From Promethearchaeota archaeon (GTDB lineage: Archaea > Asgardarchaeota > Lokiarchaeia > Sigynarchaeales > SOKP01), in contig JAUWBH010000034.1 of assembly GCA_030605085.1 (NCBI GenBank), positions 1 to 40,187 of the forward strand: a stretch of DNA of 40,187 nucleotides, in the 5' to 3' direction. Made by a program: the position numbers and the translations under genes. The notes under the pieces are model-generated. The model had not been told where the DNA came from and ran no database searches. It saw only the letters and a list, made by a program, of their open reading frames with translations. The number at the start of each line of letters is the position of its first letter. The stretch's first letter is position 1. This document shows positions 7,806-16,531 of the stretch, in pieces.

Positions 7806-10800
7806 TCAACCCTCACTATATCCAGAGCTTTCACTACTATTATAATCAGTATTAATATCCTCTTTACTCTCATTATCCGATATTTTATCAATTCCATCGA
7901 AGTCATTTGAATTATCATCTAAATTTTCGTCAATTCCATCGAAATCATTAGAATGTTCATCTAGGTTCTTATCAATTCCATCGAAATCATTGTCATATAC
8001 ATTTAAATTCTCTTCAATGCCATTAAAATCCTTTTCATCTATTTCATTGTGAGGAAAATCAAATTGATAGTAATAATTCGAATGAGATTCAGTTATAGGT
8101 TCTTCACCGTCCCATTGATCATCTGAAGTTTCGTCTTCATGGTCTTCTCCAGGATCTTCTATGTGGTCTTCCCTAGGATCTTCTATGTGGTCTTCCCTAG
8201 GATCTTCTTCATGGTCTTCCCTAGGATCTTCTTCATGGGTGCCCGTATGATAATCTACATGGTCTTCCGTAGATTCTTCTAAATGGTCTTCCGTAGATCC
8301 TTCTAAATGGTCTTCCCTAGGATCCTCTGCATGATCGTCTGCTGATCTTTCAATATGACTGTCAATTGGTTCTTCATAAGATTCTTCTTTTGAATCATCG
8401 ATAGATTCTTCAGTCGGTTCTTCAACAGATTCTCCTATTGGATCATTAATATATTCGTCTAATGGTGATTCATCTATGAGTTTTTCAGTTGTTTCTTCTC
8501 GCTCGTAATCGTCAAGGACATCGGGATCGGTAATTGGCTCTAAAGATGCAGCGTCAATTACTTCCCTAGTAAATCTTTCCGTCTTATATCCAATGTATTT
8601 TTCACCTTTTTCTTCAGTGGAGATATTGATTGATTTTTCCTTATGTCCATTTATTGGATGACCACTTGGTTCACCAATAAAAGTTACACTTGATCCATTG
8701 CTATATGAAATTGTTATTTCTTGAATTTGTTGTTCAAAAGATTCCACATTAAGCTCTTCAATAGGTTTTTCTATTGGTTCTTCTATTAATTGTTCGATTG
8801 ATTCAGCATTAGTCGCTTCGATAGATTTTTCCGTTGGTTCTTCTATAGGTTGTTTGATTGAATCGGTGTTAGGCTCTTCGATAGACTCCTCTGCTGGTTC
8901 CTCCATAGGCTGTTCGATTGAATCGGCGCTAGGCTCTTCGACAGGTTCTTCCGTTGGTTCTTCTATAGGTTGTTCGATTGAATCGGCGCTAGGCTCTTCG
9001 AGAGGTTCTTCCGTTGATTTCTCAATTGGTTGTTCGATTGAATCGGCGCTAGGCTCTTCGACAGGTTCTTCCGTTGATTTCTCAATTGGTTGTTCAATTG
9101 ATTCCAAATTTGGTCCTTCAATAGGTCCTTCTGACGGCTGATTAATCGGTTGATTTAATATTTTCGTTGAAGATGGTTCAATTGAATTTTCTATTGGCTC
9201 TATAATCGGTTCATCAATTGGATTATTTAACGGCTCATTTGTCAACTCTTCTTTGGATTTTTCAAACGAAAATTCAATAAATTTAATTGGAACTTGAAGA
9301 TTTGATTCATCTGGCATTGGAAACGGTTGATCATTCTGTAATTGATTAGGTTGATCAATTGGAACTGGAAAAGCTTGGTATTCTGGCAATAAATTTGGTT
9401 GTTTACTTGATATTTCAATAGGCTTTTCTACAGATTCTTCTATAGATCTCCTTAAATTCTGATTTTCAATAGTATGCGGTTCTAATTCTGTTCTATTATA
9501 ATACCTTTGGAAATTATTTACTTTTAATAGATCTTCTTTTCTTCTGGCATCTTCTCGAACTTCTTCTAATAATATTTCTACTCTTGACTCGATATCTTCT
9601 CGAACTTTTTCACAGAGCCATAAATAATCGTTAGCTAAATTTTGATCGTCTTTATATAAACCAGAATAATAATTTATCGAATAATTATATGAACTTCCAC
9701 TAGAGAATTCTTTAGAATTTCCAGAATTTTTCACATTATTAGTCTTTTTCTTCTCTTTTTCTTCTCTTATATTATTTTTTTTAGGGATATTAGTACTTAT
9801 TATCGTTTTATATTCATGGGATATAATATCCAATGTATTTTTAGAGATCACTATTCCCATTTCTTTACATTTATTAATTATATACTCTTCCAATTGATTA
9901 TATTTTACAGTGTAAGGTATTTCAATTAAAATTACATCTCTTTCTTTACATAATTTTTTCTTCCATCTATCATCAGCCTGTCTTTGTTCAAATGTCTCAC
10001 TATTTCTATGCCAATACGGGACAAATCTATAATGTTGTTCTCCCTGATATTCGAAAGCAATCTTCAAATTATTATTATACCCATCTAAATGCATCTGACC
10101 TCCTCTTTCACTTTTTAACCATCTTGGGTAACTTTTATCAAAGTTTACTTGGAAAATATCTTCAAAAATTTTCCGACATCTTTCTTCACTTTTTCCAATA
10201 TGCGTTTTTTGATTCCAAAATTTACGATAATCATTAAAAGCTTCAATTGCTTTCTTTTTATTGTCTTCAGGGATGAAATTATTAATAAATTTTTGAATTT
10301 TTTGAAGGACAGTAAATTCCGTAAAGAATTTTTTTTCGTAAATTATCTTTAATAAATCTTTTGTGGATCCCCCATGAATATTTAATTTGTTTGCAAATTT
10401 CGATGGTGTTAATTTTGAATATATAAATAAATTATATAGTAGAACGGTTTCTAAGTGAGGATTTTTTTGTTTATCATATATTCCCATATAATTTCTAAGA
10501 ATAGTTATGAAATCTTCATTAGAATAAGGTTGATATTTATATCGACCAATTTTTTCTTTTAAATAATTATAAAGAGCATTTCGATTGCTTGTTATTCTAG
10601 AATAATCTAAATTTTCTCCTATAAAATTTATCATATTGTCTCTAGTGGCATAATTTTCAAATTCTCTGTTTTTTTTTAGAGCTAGATACATAAGAGACGC
10701 TGCTATGGACTGGGGAAAATATTTTTTACTTTCTGTAAAAGAATAAGTATTTTTCGAAAATTCTACAATATCAAAACCGTTAATAGTTGCAATATCGTAA

Positions 10801-11723
10801 AATAAAATTGCTTGATGTTTAAATTCAGGAGTTAGTTTTAAATCAATTTTTTTGTTACTATTAATCCTATTAATGTATATATCCAGATAATAAACAATTT
10901 TGTTCTTGTATGTTTCCCTATCGATTTTAAAGTGATTTTTGAAAAAATTAGAATATGTCCTAGAAAAACTATCAAAAGTTAATTCAAAATTCTGTAAATC
11001 ATTTAAAATATGAACAAATTTTTTTTGTTTTACATAGTAATCTTTAAAAAAGCGCAAATAAATATAACAGAGCGTAGCCGCTAAATATTTTGGATCCTTG
11101 ACTCTATTGTCGAGAGAATTATAAAAAGTTTTTATTTTGCTATTTCTAGACTTAGGTTTTAAATTTACTATAGCATCTTTAACTATTCTGATTATATTAT
11201 TTGTTTCGCTATTTGATAAATTAACCTTTATTTTTTGATTTTTCTTTAATTCATTAATACAAATTTTAATGTATGAATTTATTTGTGAAATATACTTAAT
11301 TTCGTCGAATTGATATGTCTCTCGTGAAGTATAACTTAATTCATATTCTGGAAGATTTTGAATGATTCCGGCTAAATATTTTAAGGTTTTTCTTATATTC
11401 TGTCGAGCGAGGTTTGTTAATTCCGCATAATCAGTTATTTTAATTTTATTTGGATTAGGACCATAATTTAATAAATAATAGATGAGAGAAACTGCTATAT
11501 AATCCGGTCTTTTAATAGGTAAATTTTTATAGAGATTCTCAATTTTATGTATTCTATTTTTGCCTTGAATAGAATTTATAATAGCATTAAGTAAATTTAT
11601 TAATTTTAGCTCGATATCATCAATTGATTTGGAATCTAATTTTTCTTCAAGAATTTTGATATATTTTTTAATATCGTTTTTGATTTGAGATTCATAATTT
11701 TCTATATCTAATAATCTAACCAC
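7806..11723 (-). CDS. Chimeric protein: cyclin/TFIIB-like repeats, PD-(D/E)XK-like nuclease, giant low-complexity tail
   Basis: 1305 residues from a GTG start. Residues 1-500 contain repeated segments like TFIIB/cyclin folds, with RPDYIAVSLIYYLL near 72, DPKYLAATLCYIYL near 209 and FPQSIAASLMYLAL near 337. The first is followed by an HTH-like AELTNLARQNIRKTLKYLAG. Residues 515-630 look like a Vsr/DUF723-like restriction-type nuclease. Key residues are the Asp in MHLDGYN near 546 and EYQGEQHY near 557, then RQADDRWKKKLC and a strand VILIEIPY. Residues 640-760 are charged linker and 760-1305 are low complexity: E-P-rich 20-residue repeats, EDPREDH repeats and NDFDGIDENLD repeats. I infer a DNA-binding nuclease that recognises promoter-like or basal-factor-bound DNA, with a disordered acidic tail. 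The composite architecture is unfamiliar; each domain call is by eye. Confidence 0.7.
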   Translation of the reverse strand: MVRLLDIENYESQIKNDIKKYIKILEEKLDSKSIDDIELKLINLLNAIINSIQGKNRIHKIENLYKNLPIKRPDYIAVSLIYYLLNYGPNPNKIKITDYAELTNLARQNIRKTLKYLAGIIQNLPEYELSYTSRETYQFDEIKYISQINSYIKICINELKKNQKIKVNLSNSETNNIIRIVKDAIVNLKPKSRNSKIKTFYNSLDNRVKDPKYLAATLCYIYLRFFKDYYVKQKKFVHILNDLQNFELTFDSFSRTYSNFFKNHFKIDRETYKNKIVYYLDIYINRINSNKKIDLKLTPEFKHQAILFYDIATINGFDIVEFSKNTYSFTESKKYFPQSIAASLMYLALKKNREFENYATRDNMINFIGENLDYSRITSNRNALYNYLKEKIGRYKYQPYSNEDFITILRNYMGIYDKQKNPHLETVLLYNLFIYSKLTPSKFANKLNIHGGSTKDLLKIIYEKKFFTEFTVLQKIQKFINNFIPEDNKKKAIEAFNDYRKFWNQKTHIGKSEERCRKIFEDIFQVNFDKSYPRWLKSERGGQMHLDGYNNNLKIAFEYQGEQHYRFVPYWHRNSETFEQRQADDRWKKKLCKERDVILIEIPYTVKYNQLEEYIINKCKEMGIVISKNTLDIISHEYKTIISTNIPKKNNIREEKEKKKTNNVKNSGNSKEFSSGSSYNYSINYYSGLYKDDQNLANDYLWLCEKVREDIESRVEILLEEVREDARRKEDLLKVNNFQRYYNRTELEPHTIENQNLRRSIEESVEKPIEISSKQPNLLPEYQAFPVPIDQPNQLQNDQPFPMPDESNLQVPIKFIEFSFEKSKEELTNEPLNNPIDEPIIEPIENSIEPSSTKILNQPINQPSEGPIEGPNLESIEQPIEKSTEEPVEEPSADSIEQPIEKSTEEPLEEPSADSIEQPIEEPTEEPVEEPSADSIEQPMEEPAEESIEEPNTDSIKQPIEEPTEKSIEATNAESIEQLIEEPIEKPIEELNVESFEQQIQEITISYSNGSSVTFIGEPSGHPINGHKEKSINISTEEKGEKYIGYKTERFTREVIDAASLEPITDPDVLDDYEREETTEKLIDESPLDEYINDPIGESVEEPTEESIDDSKEESYEEPIDSHIERSADDHAEDPREDHLEGSTEDHLEESTEDHVDYHTGTHEEDPREDHEEDPREDHIEDPREDHIEDPGEDHEDETSDDQWDGEEPITESHSNYYYQFDFPHNEIDEKDFNGIEENLNVYDNDFDGIDKNLDEHSNDFDGIDENLDDNSNDFDGIDKISDNESKEDINTDYNSSESSGYSEG
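7876..8005 (-). repeat. 42-bp coding repeats (NDFDGID units)
   Basis: About three copies of a 14-codon unit, NDFDGIDxNLDxxS, near the C-terminus of the chimeric protein. The spacing of 42 bases is regular (TCAATTCCATCGAA on the plus strand). Confidence 0.85.
8140..8240 (-). repeat. 24-bp coding repeats (EDPREDH units)
   Basis: Near-perfect 8-codon units reading EDPREDHI or EDPREDHE (plus-strand core TGGTCTTCCCTAGGATCTTC). The encoded segment is strongly acidic with regularly spaced His. Confidence 0.85.
8761..9120 (-). repeat. Six 60-bp coding repeats (EEPSADSIEQPIE units)
   Basis: Six exact-period 60-base units encode 20-residue E/P/S-rich repeats; several are over 90% identical in DNA. 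They create a spurious open frame on the opposite strand. Such exact DNA repeats expand and contract easily, so tail length probably varies between strains. Confidence 0.9.
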
Positions 11724-12018
11724 ATGGATGATTTAATAACTAATAATTTAAACTCATAGAGTCTATAGTTATAAGTAAAAAATTAATTCTTTAATTAATA
11801 ATTAAATTATTAAAAAGCTTACTTGGGGAAAAGGATCTCGCATATCCAATAAGCGGAGGATGAGAAAATTGAATTGGATTCCAAAGGCAGCTATAATGTA
11901 AAATACTCCTAAAATTAATCGGGGTTTTTGAAGCTATTACTATCATTGGGATCATTGTAAATTGAGATAGTCACTTCATTATAAATCAAATCTATATTTA
12001 GCAGATTATTATCTTTAA

Positions 12019-12666
12019 TTAGACAGTTTCATCACTCTTCTTTAATATTTTTTCTGCACATTTCACACAATAATCATATATAAGATGTTCATAACACACT
12101 TTTCTACCACATCCTTTACACATATTTACAGTTAAAGAACCACATAAACAACAAGATTGTATCTTTTTAATTTTATCTTCTAATACCTGCTTAAATTTAT
12201 ATAATTCTTTTAATTCTGCTTCCAAATTTTTTATACTTTCTTTAATTTGCTTTTGGAATTTATCTCTATCTAACTTGGATCTTTCCAAATCATTTTCTAA
12301 ATTATCAATAAATTCGAATTGATAATGTAAATCTGTTATTATAACTGAATAATGCATATTAGTACTTTCAATAAGCATATTAACTTTTGGATTTTCTTTT
12401 AAAAAAGTTTCTAAATTATTTCTGAAATCTTTATTTGCTAATAATTCATTCCAAATAGTGTTCTTGATAGTTCTAAAAAATCTTATAAAGCTTTCCCAAT
12501 TAAATGTGGTTTCTCGGTCAGAATCATAAAAAATGGTTAAAATAAAGTCGAAGAATCGAAAATATAGTAGTTTCCTCTGCAGACTTTTGTTAATATACTC
12601 TAATAAAACATTCAATTGGTTAGCTAAATCCATATAACTATCATAATAAAAAATATATATTAACAT
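12019..12666 (-). CDS. Coiled-coil protein with C-terminal B-box-like zinc finger
   Basis: Up to 215 residues; a second ATG at 12633 (MDLANQLNVLLEY) is an equally good start and removes a Tyr/Ile-rich leader. The N-terminal two thirds are alpha-helical, with a coiled coil at about 125-170. The C-terminus has a dense Cys/His cluster (CCLCGS, CKGCGRKVCYEHL, CVKC) able to bind two zinc ions, like B-box or double zinc-ribbon modules. It looks like a protein-interaction or nucleic-acid-binding factor. It lies 13 bases after the preceding zinc-ribbon gene in an apparent four-gene operon. The family is not recognised. Confidence 0.65.
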   Translation of the reverse strand: MLIYIFYYDSYMDLANQLNVLLEYINKSLQRKLLYFRFFDFILTIFYDSDRETTFNWESFIRFFRTIKNTIWNELLANKDFRNNLETFLKENPKVNMLIESTNMHYSVIITDLHYQFEFIDNLENDLERSKLDRDKFQKQIKESIKNLEAELKELYKFKQVLEDKIKKIQSCCLCGSLTVNMCKGCGRKVCYEHLIYDYCVKCAEKILKKSDETV

Positions 12667-12679
12667 TAATGTTCAAATT

Positions 12680-13018
12680 TTATCTTAATTCTGAGATATC
12701 TTTATTGCACACTCGACAGTGATCAAGATCTTCTAAATAACTATAGCAAAGAGGACATCGATTATTTATCACTAAAATCTTGACATTCTTAACACATTGA
12801 GGATCTAGTGAGAAATAAGGCTCTCTTTTTCTTATTTCATAAAGAAAGAATCCTTTTCTTCTAAAATCATCATAAATATTCTTCATAATACCAGCATTAT
12901 GCTTTGGAACCCCTTTTATAATATTTTTCAATGAAGTTTTTTTACCACCAATATAATTTTGGGATAACATTTTAACAAGAAAAATCCATTCATATTCGCT
13001 TAATCGTTCTTCAGTAAT
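12680..13018 (-). CDS. Small zinc-ribbon protein, probable ATT start
   Basis: About 112 residues. From the ATG at 12970 the product would be 96 residues, but the upstream frame is open and clearly coding (EERLSEYEWIFLVKMLSQNY). No ATG, GTG or TTG is available there. An ATT at 13018 lies about 6 bases after AAAAGGTG, a plausible Shine-Dalgarno site. Residues 20-65 look helical or winged-helix-like (NIIKGVPKHNAGIMKNIYDD); the C-terminus has CPLC ... CRVC, a zinc ribbon. Likely a small DNA- or RNA-binding factor in the operon with its neighbours (13 bases after the preceding stop). Confidence 0.6.
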   Translation of the reverse strand: MTEERLSEYEWIFLVKMLSQNYIGGKKTSLKNIIKGVPKHNAGIMKNIYDDFRRKGFFLYEIRKREPYFSLDPQCVKNVKILVINNRCPLCYSYLEDLDHCRVCNKDISELR

Positions 13019-13031
13019 ATGTTTGCACCTT

Positions 13032-13715
13032 TTAAAATCTCGGATAATAGTCTTTTACAAATAGCAAGAATTCTAAATCTGTGGGACTCCCTTTAATCGA
13101 GACATAATTATCATTTAAGCCAATTAATATTTTAAATTCATTAATTGGATGATCATATGTATCACAAGAATCAAAAGTGATCCTATAAATCTCTTTGGGA
13201 GAGGGATTATATAATTTAATAAAATTATTTAAATCCTCTATATTTTTATCTATCTTTTTGTAAATTGAAATATTATCTTTTAACTCTAAATATTTAAATA
13301 TCTTTTCTTTTCTCCGAATATTTATATATTTAATCATATCCGCTTCAAGATTCTTGAGATCGGACTTGAAAAAAATCATATTTTGGTAGATAAAATTAGA
13401 GGTGCATTCTGGTAAAACTATATAGTGATAATTATTATAGAGGTTTACTAATAACTTGTATTTTAATTTCTTTTTGATTCTGCTTTCTATTACAAATTTA
13501 ATAAATTCCATTTCTACTGGTTCAAGTTCTTTCTCAACATCTAAGATTTTTAATGACTCTTTTTTGGTTAACTTTCCGAATTTATTAAGGACTTCTAATG
13601 ACTCTTCTGTAACTTCTATATCTCTATAAGAAATTCTCCTTGGAAACGAATATTCTTCTTCTTTAGGTTCAAGAACTATATTCTTTACGGCATGTGCTAT
13701 TATCAGCTCATTCAT
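13032..13715 (-). CDS. Conserved-looking protein of unknown function
   Basis: 227 residues, soluble, mixed helix and strand, with no motif I recognise. It has a helix-rich middle (residues 50-85 and 105-150) and a strand-rich end with an acidic Cys/Asp stretch (FDSCDTYDHPINEF). It overlaps the upstream winged-helix gene by 8 bases, so the two are translationally coupled and probably work together, for example as regulator and ligand-sensing partner. That role is inference from position only. Confidence 0.6.
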   Translation of the reverse strand: MNELIIAHAVKNIVLEPKEEEYSFPRRISYRDIEVTEESLEVLNKFGKLTKKESLKILDVEKELEPVEMEFIKFVIESRIKKKLKYKLLVNLYNNYHYIVLPECTSNFIYQNMIFFKSDLKNLEADMIKYINIRRKEKIFKYLELKDNISIYKKIDKNIEDLNNFIKLYNPSPKEIYRITFDSCDTYDHPINEFKILIGLNDNYVSIKGSPTDLEFLLFVKDYYPRF

Positions 13716-14157
13716 TTAAATTCACCTTTTTTAATTTTAATTTATGGTCATCATTTTCTTCCTTCTTTTTTATTTCCAATTCTTCCTCAGCAATCTTTAA
13801 TGAGGTTAGAATTCCAAAATCTTGAACTAATCCTCTTAAGTGAGGCAATAATTCTGATTTCTCATTAAGTCTGTAGAATTTTGATCTTGCTATTTGTTTT
13901 GTAACTTTAATTAGGTCAAATTCCATTAATTTTTTCAAAATATCTCTCATTAGTTCGGGATATATTTCCAATATTTCGCACAATTCTTTTTTATTTTGTA
14001 CCCATTTTTCATGAATTATAAAATGCTCTATAATTTTTGCTACTTTTTCGTGGAAAAATAATTCCTCCAACATTATCTCATCACTCAATTTTTTTAAGGA
14101 TAAAAAATTATTGTTTAAAAGATTAAAATCTTGTATCTCTAAACAATACATTTTCAT
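13708..14157 (-). CDS. Winged helix-turn-helix regulator
   Basis: 149 residues. Residues 33-100 form a clear winged-helix module: helix EKVAKIIEHFIIHEKW, helix KKELCEILEI, recognition helix YPELMRDILKKLMEFDLI, then a basic wing KVTKQIARSKFYRLN. The C-terminus is helical and highly charged (EEELEIKKKEENDDHKLKLK). First gene of the minus-strand block; it may autoregulate the four-gene operon through the 318-base region upstream. Confidence 0.75.
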   Translation of the reverse strand: MKMYCLEIQDFNLLNNNFLSLKKLSDEIMLEELFFHEKVAKIIEHFIIHEKWVQNKKELCEILEIYPELMRDILKKLMEFDLIKVTKQIARSKFYRLNEKSELLPHLRGLVQDFGILTSLKIAEEELEIKKKEENDDHKLKLKKVNLNE

Positions 14158-14475
14158 TCATTAAGTTATAATAAGTGCAAACTTTTATAAATATTTCTTA
14201 AAAAAATGGATATTCTCATATCGAATATAGGATTATAACTTTATCAAAATTTAATTTAGACATTATCATAAATCTCAAAAATTAGATTTGAGTGGAAACG
14301 AAATTTTGGAACCATTTGAATTTATTAAATATCAATAAATTTTAGGAAAAATCTTACCAATTTGTTGGAAATTTCGAAAATATCTATGATGTCTTGGATT
14401 TCAAACATCTAGGTGGAAATTTTGGATCAAATCCGTTAAAAAACATGTAGAACAGTAAAACTCGCTACCAATCAA
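14158..14475. promoter_or_regulatory. Divergent upstream region
   Basis: Gene-free region between the divergent winged-helix operon and the surface-protein gene. Two similar stretches, GTGGAAACGAAATTTTGGA (14291 onward) and GGTGGAAATTTTGGA (14411 onward), could be paired binding sites. TATA-like AT runs occur on both strands. No RNA gene is visible. Confidence 0.35.
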
Positions 14476-15954
14476 TTGAATTTAAAAAATTACGCTATCA
14501 AGAATGGATTGGTAAGTTTGACCAAAGGAAAATCTCTTATTGGAAAATTATTTTTAACTTTAATTCTTATTGGATTAATTTTTGGTTCAATTTCAGTAAG
14601 CTTGTTTTCAAATCCCGTAAATTCAGATAAAATTAATTACGCCATAAAAAGAGATAGCTCAAATTCGGAAGCTGATTTATTAAATAAACCACCTTCTCTT
14701 AGCTTAAGTGTCGGTTCTTCCGCAATAGAATTGGGTGAAACCCCCTATATTACCGTCGAAATAACCAATATTACTAATATTAAAAAGGTGTATTTAGAGT
14801 ACGAGGGATCAAATCATTCAATGCAAAAAATTCCTCAAAATGATACTTGGTATTATGATAAATGGACATCGTCAAGCGTAGGTATATATCTTTATACAGT
14901 ATGGGTCGTAAATAAAACAAAGATTAAAAGAGATTTTTGGAATTATACTAGTGGTACAATAGAAGTAATTGATACTACAGCACCGTCGTATTCACATTTT
15001 AAAGAGATAAAAGATCCTTTAGAATTAGGAAAAAACATTAAAATTTCTCTTAAAGCTATAGATTTTTCTGGGATTAATCAAGTATTAGTCGAGTACGAAG
15101 ATTCAAACGAACTTTCAAATCATTCAATGACGCACCTCCGTGGCGATAATTGGAAATACGATTCTTGGACACCAGAAAGTATAGGTACCTATTACTATAA
15201 AATTTATATTGAGGATAATAACGATAACTTGAAAATCATTAACGAATCACTTCAAGTAGTTATTGATGCAACCCCTCCATCCTATGAGACATTGGAATTA
15301 CCTAATGAAGTAAAGGCAGGAGAAAAAATAGATATTACTATCAAAGTTCAAGATTTCTACGGGATTAAGCAGGTTCTATTCGAATTCAAAAATTATAACT
15401 ACTCAATGGTTCACATTTTTGGCACCGAAATATGGCATTACGAACTTACTGCTCCTAAAAGTTCGGGAATTTACTCCTATGAGATACATATGGAAGACAT
15501 TTATAATAATTGGAATCATACCGCTGGTTCATTTGAAGCAATAAATACAAATATAGGAGGTGAAACACCAAATACATTGTGGACCTCTACATGGAATTCT
15601 ATAGGTTGGATAATAATTCTAACTTTAATCCCTCTTAGTTTATTAGTTGGGATTATTGGGGTTAAAAAAATAAAAACCAGAGAAAATAGATTAAAAAGAA
15701 AAATACCTGAAAGAATTCAATTTAGTCGTCCAATGAGTATTTTAACGGACACAGTAGATATAACATGCCCAGTTTGTAAAACTTCCAAAAAAATTAATAT
15801 GTCAAAATTAGCTTTTCTTAATCCAAGTGGAATATCAACCGTATCTATTCCAAAAAATTTAGTCTGCGATCATCAATTTCTAGTTTATGTTGATAACGAA
15901 TTTTTGGTTCGTGGATATGAATCAGTAGATTTTGAATTTGAAACGGAATCTTAA
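14476..15954 (+). CDS. Surface protein with three Ig-like repeats, TM helix and cytosolic zinc-binding module
   Basis: 492 residues from a TTG start. An N-terminal signal or anchor helix (LFLTLILIGLIFGSISVSLF, about 27-46) is followed by three beta-sandwich repeats of about 95 residues. Each carries the marks VxLEYEGSNHSM, W.YD.WTPESIGTYYY and DTTAPSY, with many N-x-S/T sequons that would be glycosylated outside the cell. A transmembrane helix (about 375-397) leads to a cytosolic tail with CPVC and CDH plus FLVYVDNEFLVRGYE. This resembles a zinc-binding beta module I have seen in Asgard proteins but cannot name. It may be an adhesin or receptor linking the outside to a cytosolic partner. A degraded copy of the tail lies 0.6 kb downstream. 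Confidence 0.7.
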   Translation: MNLKNYAIKNGLVSLTKGKSLIGKLFLTLILIGLIFGSISVSLFSNPVNSDKINYAIKRDSSNSEADLLNKPPSLSLSVGSSAIELGETPYITVEITNITNIKKVYLEYEGSNHSMQKIPQNDTWYYDKWTSSSVGIYLYTVWVVNKTKIKRDFWNYTSGTIEVIDTTAPSYSHFKEIKDPLELGKNIKISLKAIDFSGINQVLVEYEDSNELSNHSMTHLRGDNWKYDSWTPESIGTYYYKIYIEDNNDNLKIINESLQVVIDATPPSYETLELPNEVKAGEKIDITIKVQDFYGIKQVLFEFKNYNYSMVHIFGTEIWHYELTAPKSSGIYSYEIHMEDIYNNWNHTAGSFEAINTNIGGETPNTLWTSTWNSIGWIIILTLIPLSLLVGIIGVKKIKTRENRLKRKIPERIQFSRPMSILTDTVDITCPVCKTSKKINMSKLAFLNPSGISTVSIPKNLVCDHQFLVYVDNEFLVRGYESVDFEFETES

Positions 15955-16262
15955 TTTTTTCCTCTTTTAAAAATAATAATTTGGAGAATTCTAAGAATCA
16001 GATTAAGGTATTCTCTAACATTTTTACAGATTATTTTTCCATAGGTTAATCTTAATTGGATAAATTCACCGTTAAAATTCTTTTTTTTTATAGATGTTCA
16101 TAAGAAAACGATTTCATTTATGTTTCCTTCTCTGTTGTTGTCTCCTACTTCAATATTCTGTTTCTTGGATTTCTTTTTCTAATTGCATTAATCCTATTTC
16201 ATCTCTTCCAGCAAATTTAAACTCTCCTGTAATTTTACTTTCATTTTTATTTCAATATCTAA

Positions 16263-16490
16263 AATACATTTAAATACTCTTTTGTTTTAATATTTAATAT
16301 ATCTAAACTTCTAGCATTTGCTATTTGTTGGGTAATATTCTCTTTTTTCCTTGCAATTGTATTTTTCTGGCTATTTGGCGTGTGGTTTAAAAATTTAGAT
16401 TTTTTTATGCATTTAGGTTTGAGTTTACTCGTTGGTGCTTTAGCAAGTCTCGCTTTATGTGGATTGGCTTGGACACAGGTAAGTTTCTAG
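16263..16490 (+). pseudogene. Fragment of a two-helix membrane protein
   Basis: An open frame with no start codon encodes two hydrophobic segments (LLAFAICWVIFSFFLAIVFF and HLGLSLLVGALASLALCGLA). The composition is strongly membrane-like and the frame is open at its 5' side to a stop at 16260, so the N-terminus is missing or a non-standard start is used. The parent family is not identified. Confidence 0.4.
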
Positions 16491-16531
16491 GTTATGTTGA
16501 TAAGGAATTTTTGGTTCCTGGACACAGGTAA
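16484..16531 (+). pseudogene. Degraded copy of the surface-protein C-terminal module
   Basis: Reads FLGYVDKEFLVPGHR then stop, against FLVYVDNEFLVRGYE at the end of the 14476 gene. About 36 of 39 bases match 15877-15915. The copy is flanked by a 12-base direct repeat, GGACACAGGTAA, at 16471-16482 and 16520-16531. Confidence 0.7.

Noticed and set aside
8854..9141. Open frame on the plus strand, Ser/Gly-rich repeats (GSSIGCSIESAL)
   Set aside because: It is the antisense shadow of the 60-base repeats in the nuclease chimera; any exact 60-base repeat without stops leaves such a frame open.
11724..12018. Coding-like scraps (RKLNWIPKAAIM, GVFEAITIIGIIVN) between the chimera and the zinc-finger gene
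   Set aside because: Each is under 20 codons and interrupted by stops or frame changes; possible relic of a membrane peptide but not supportable as a gene.
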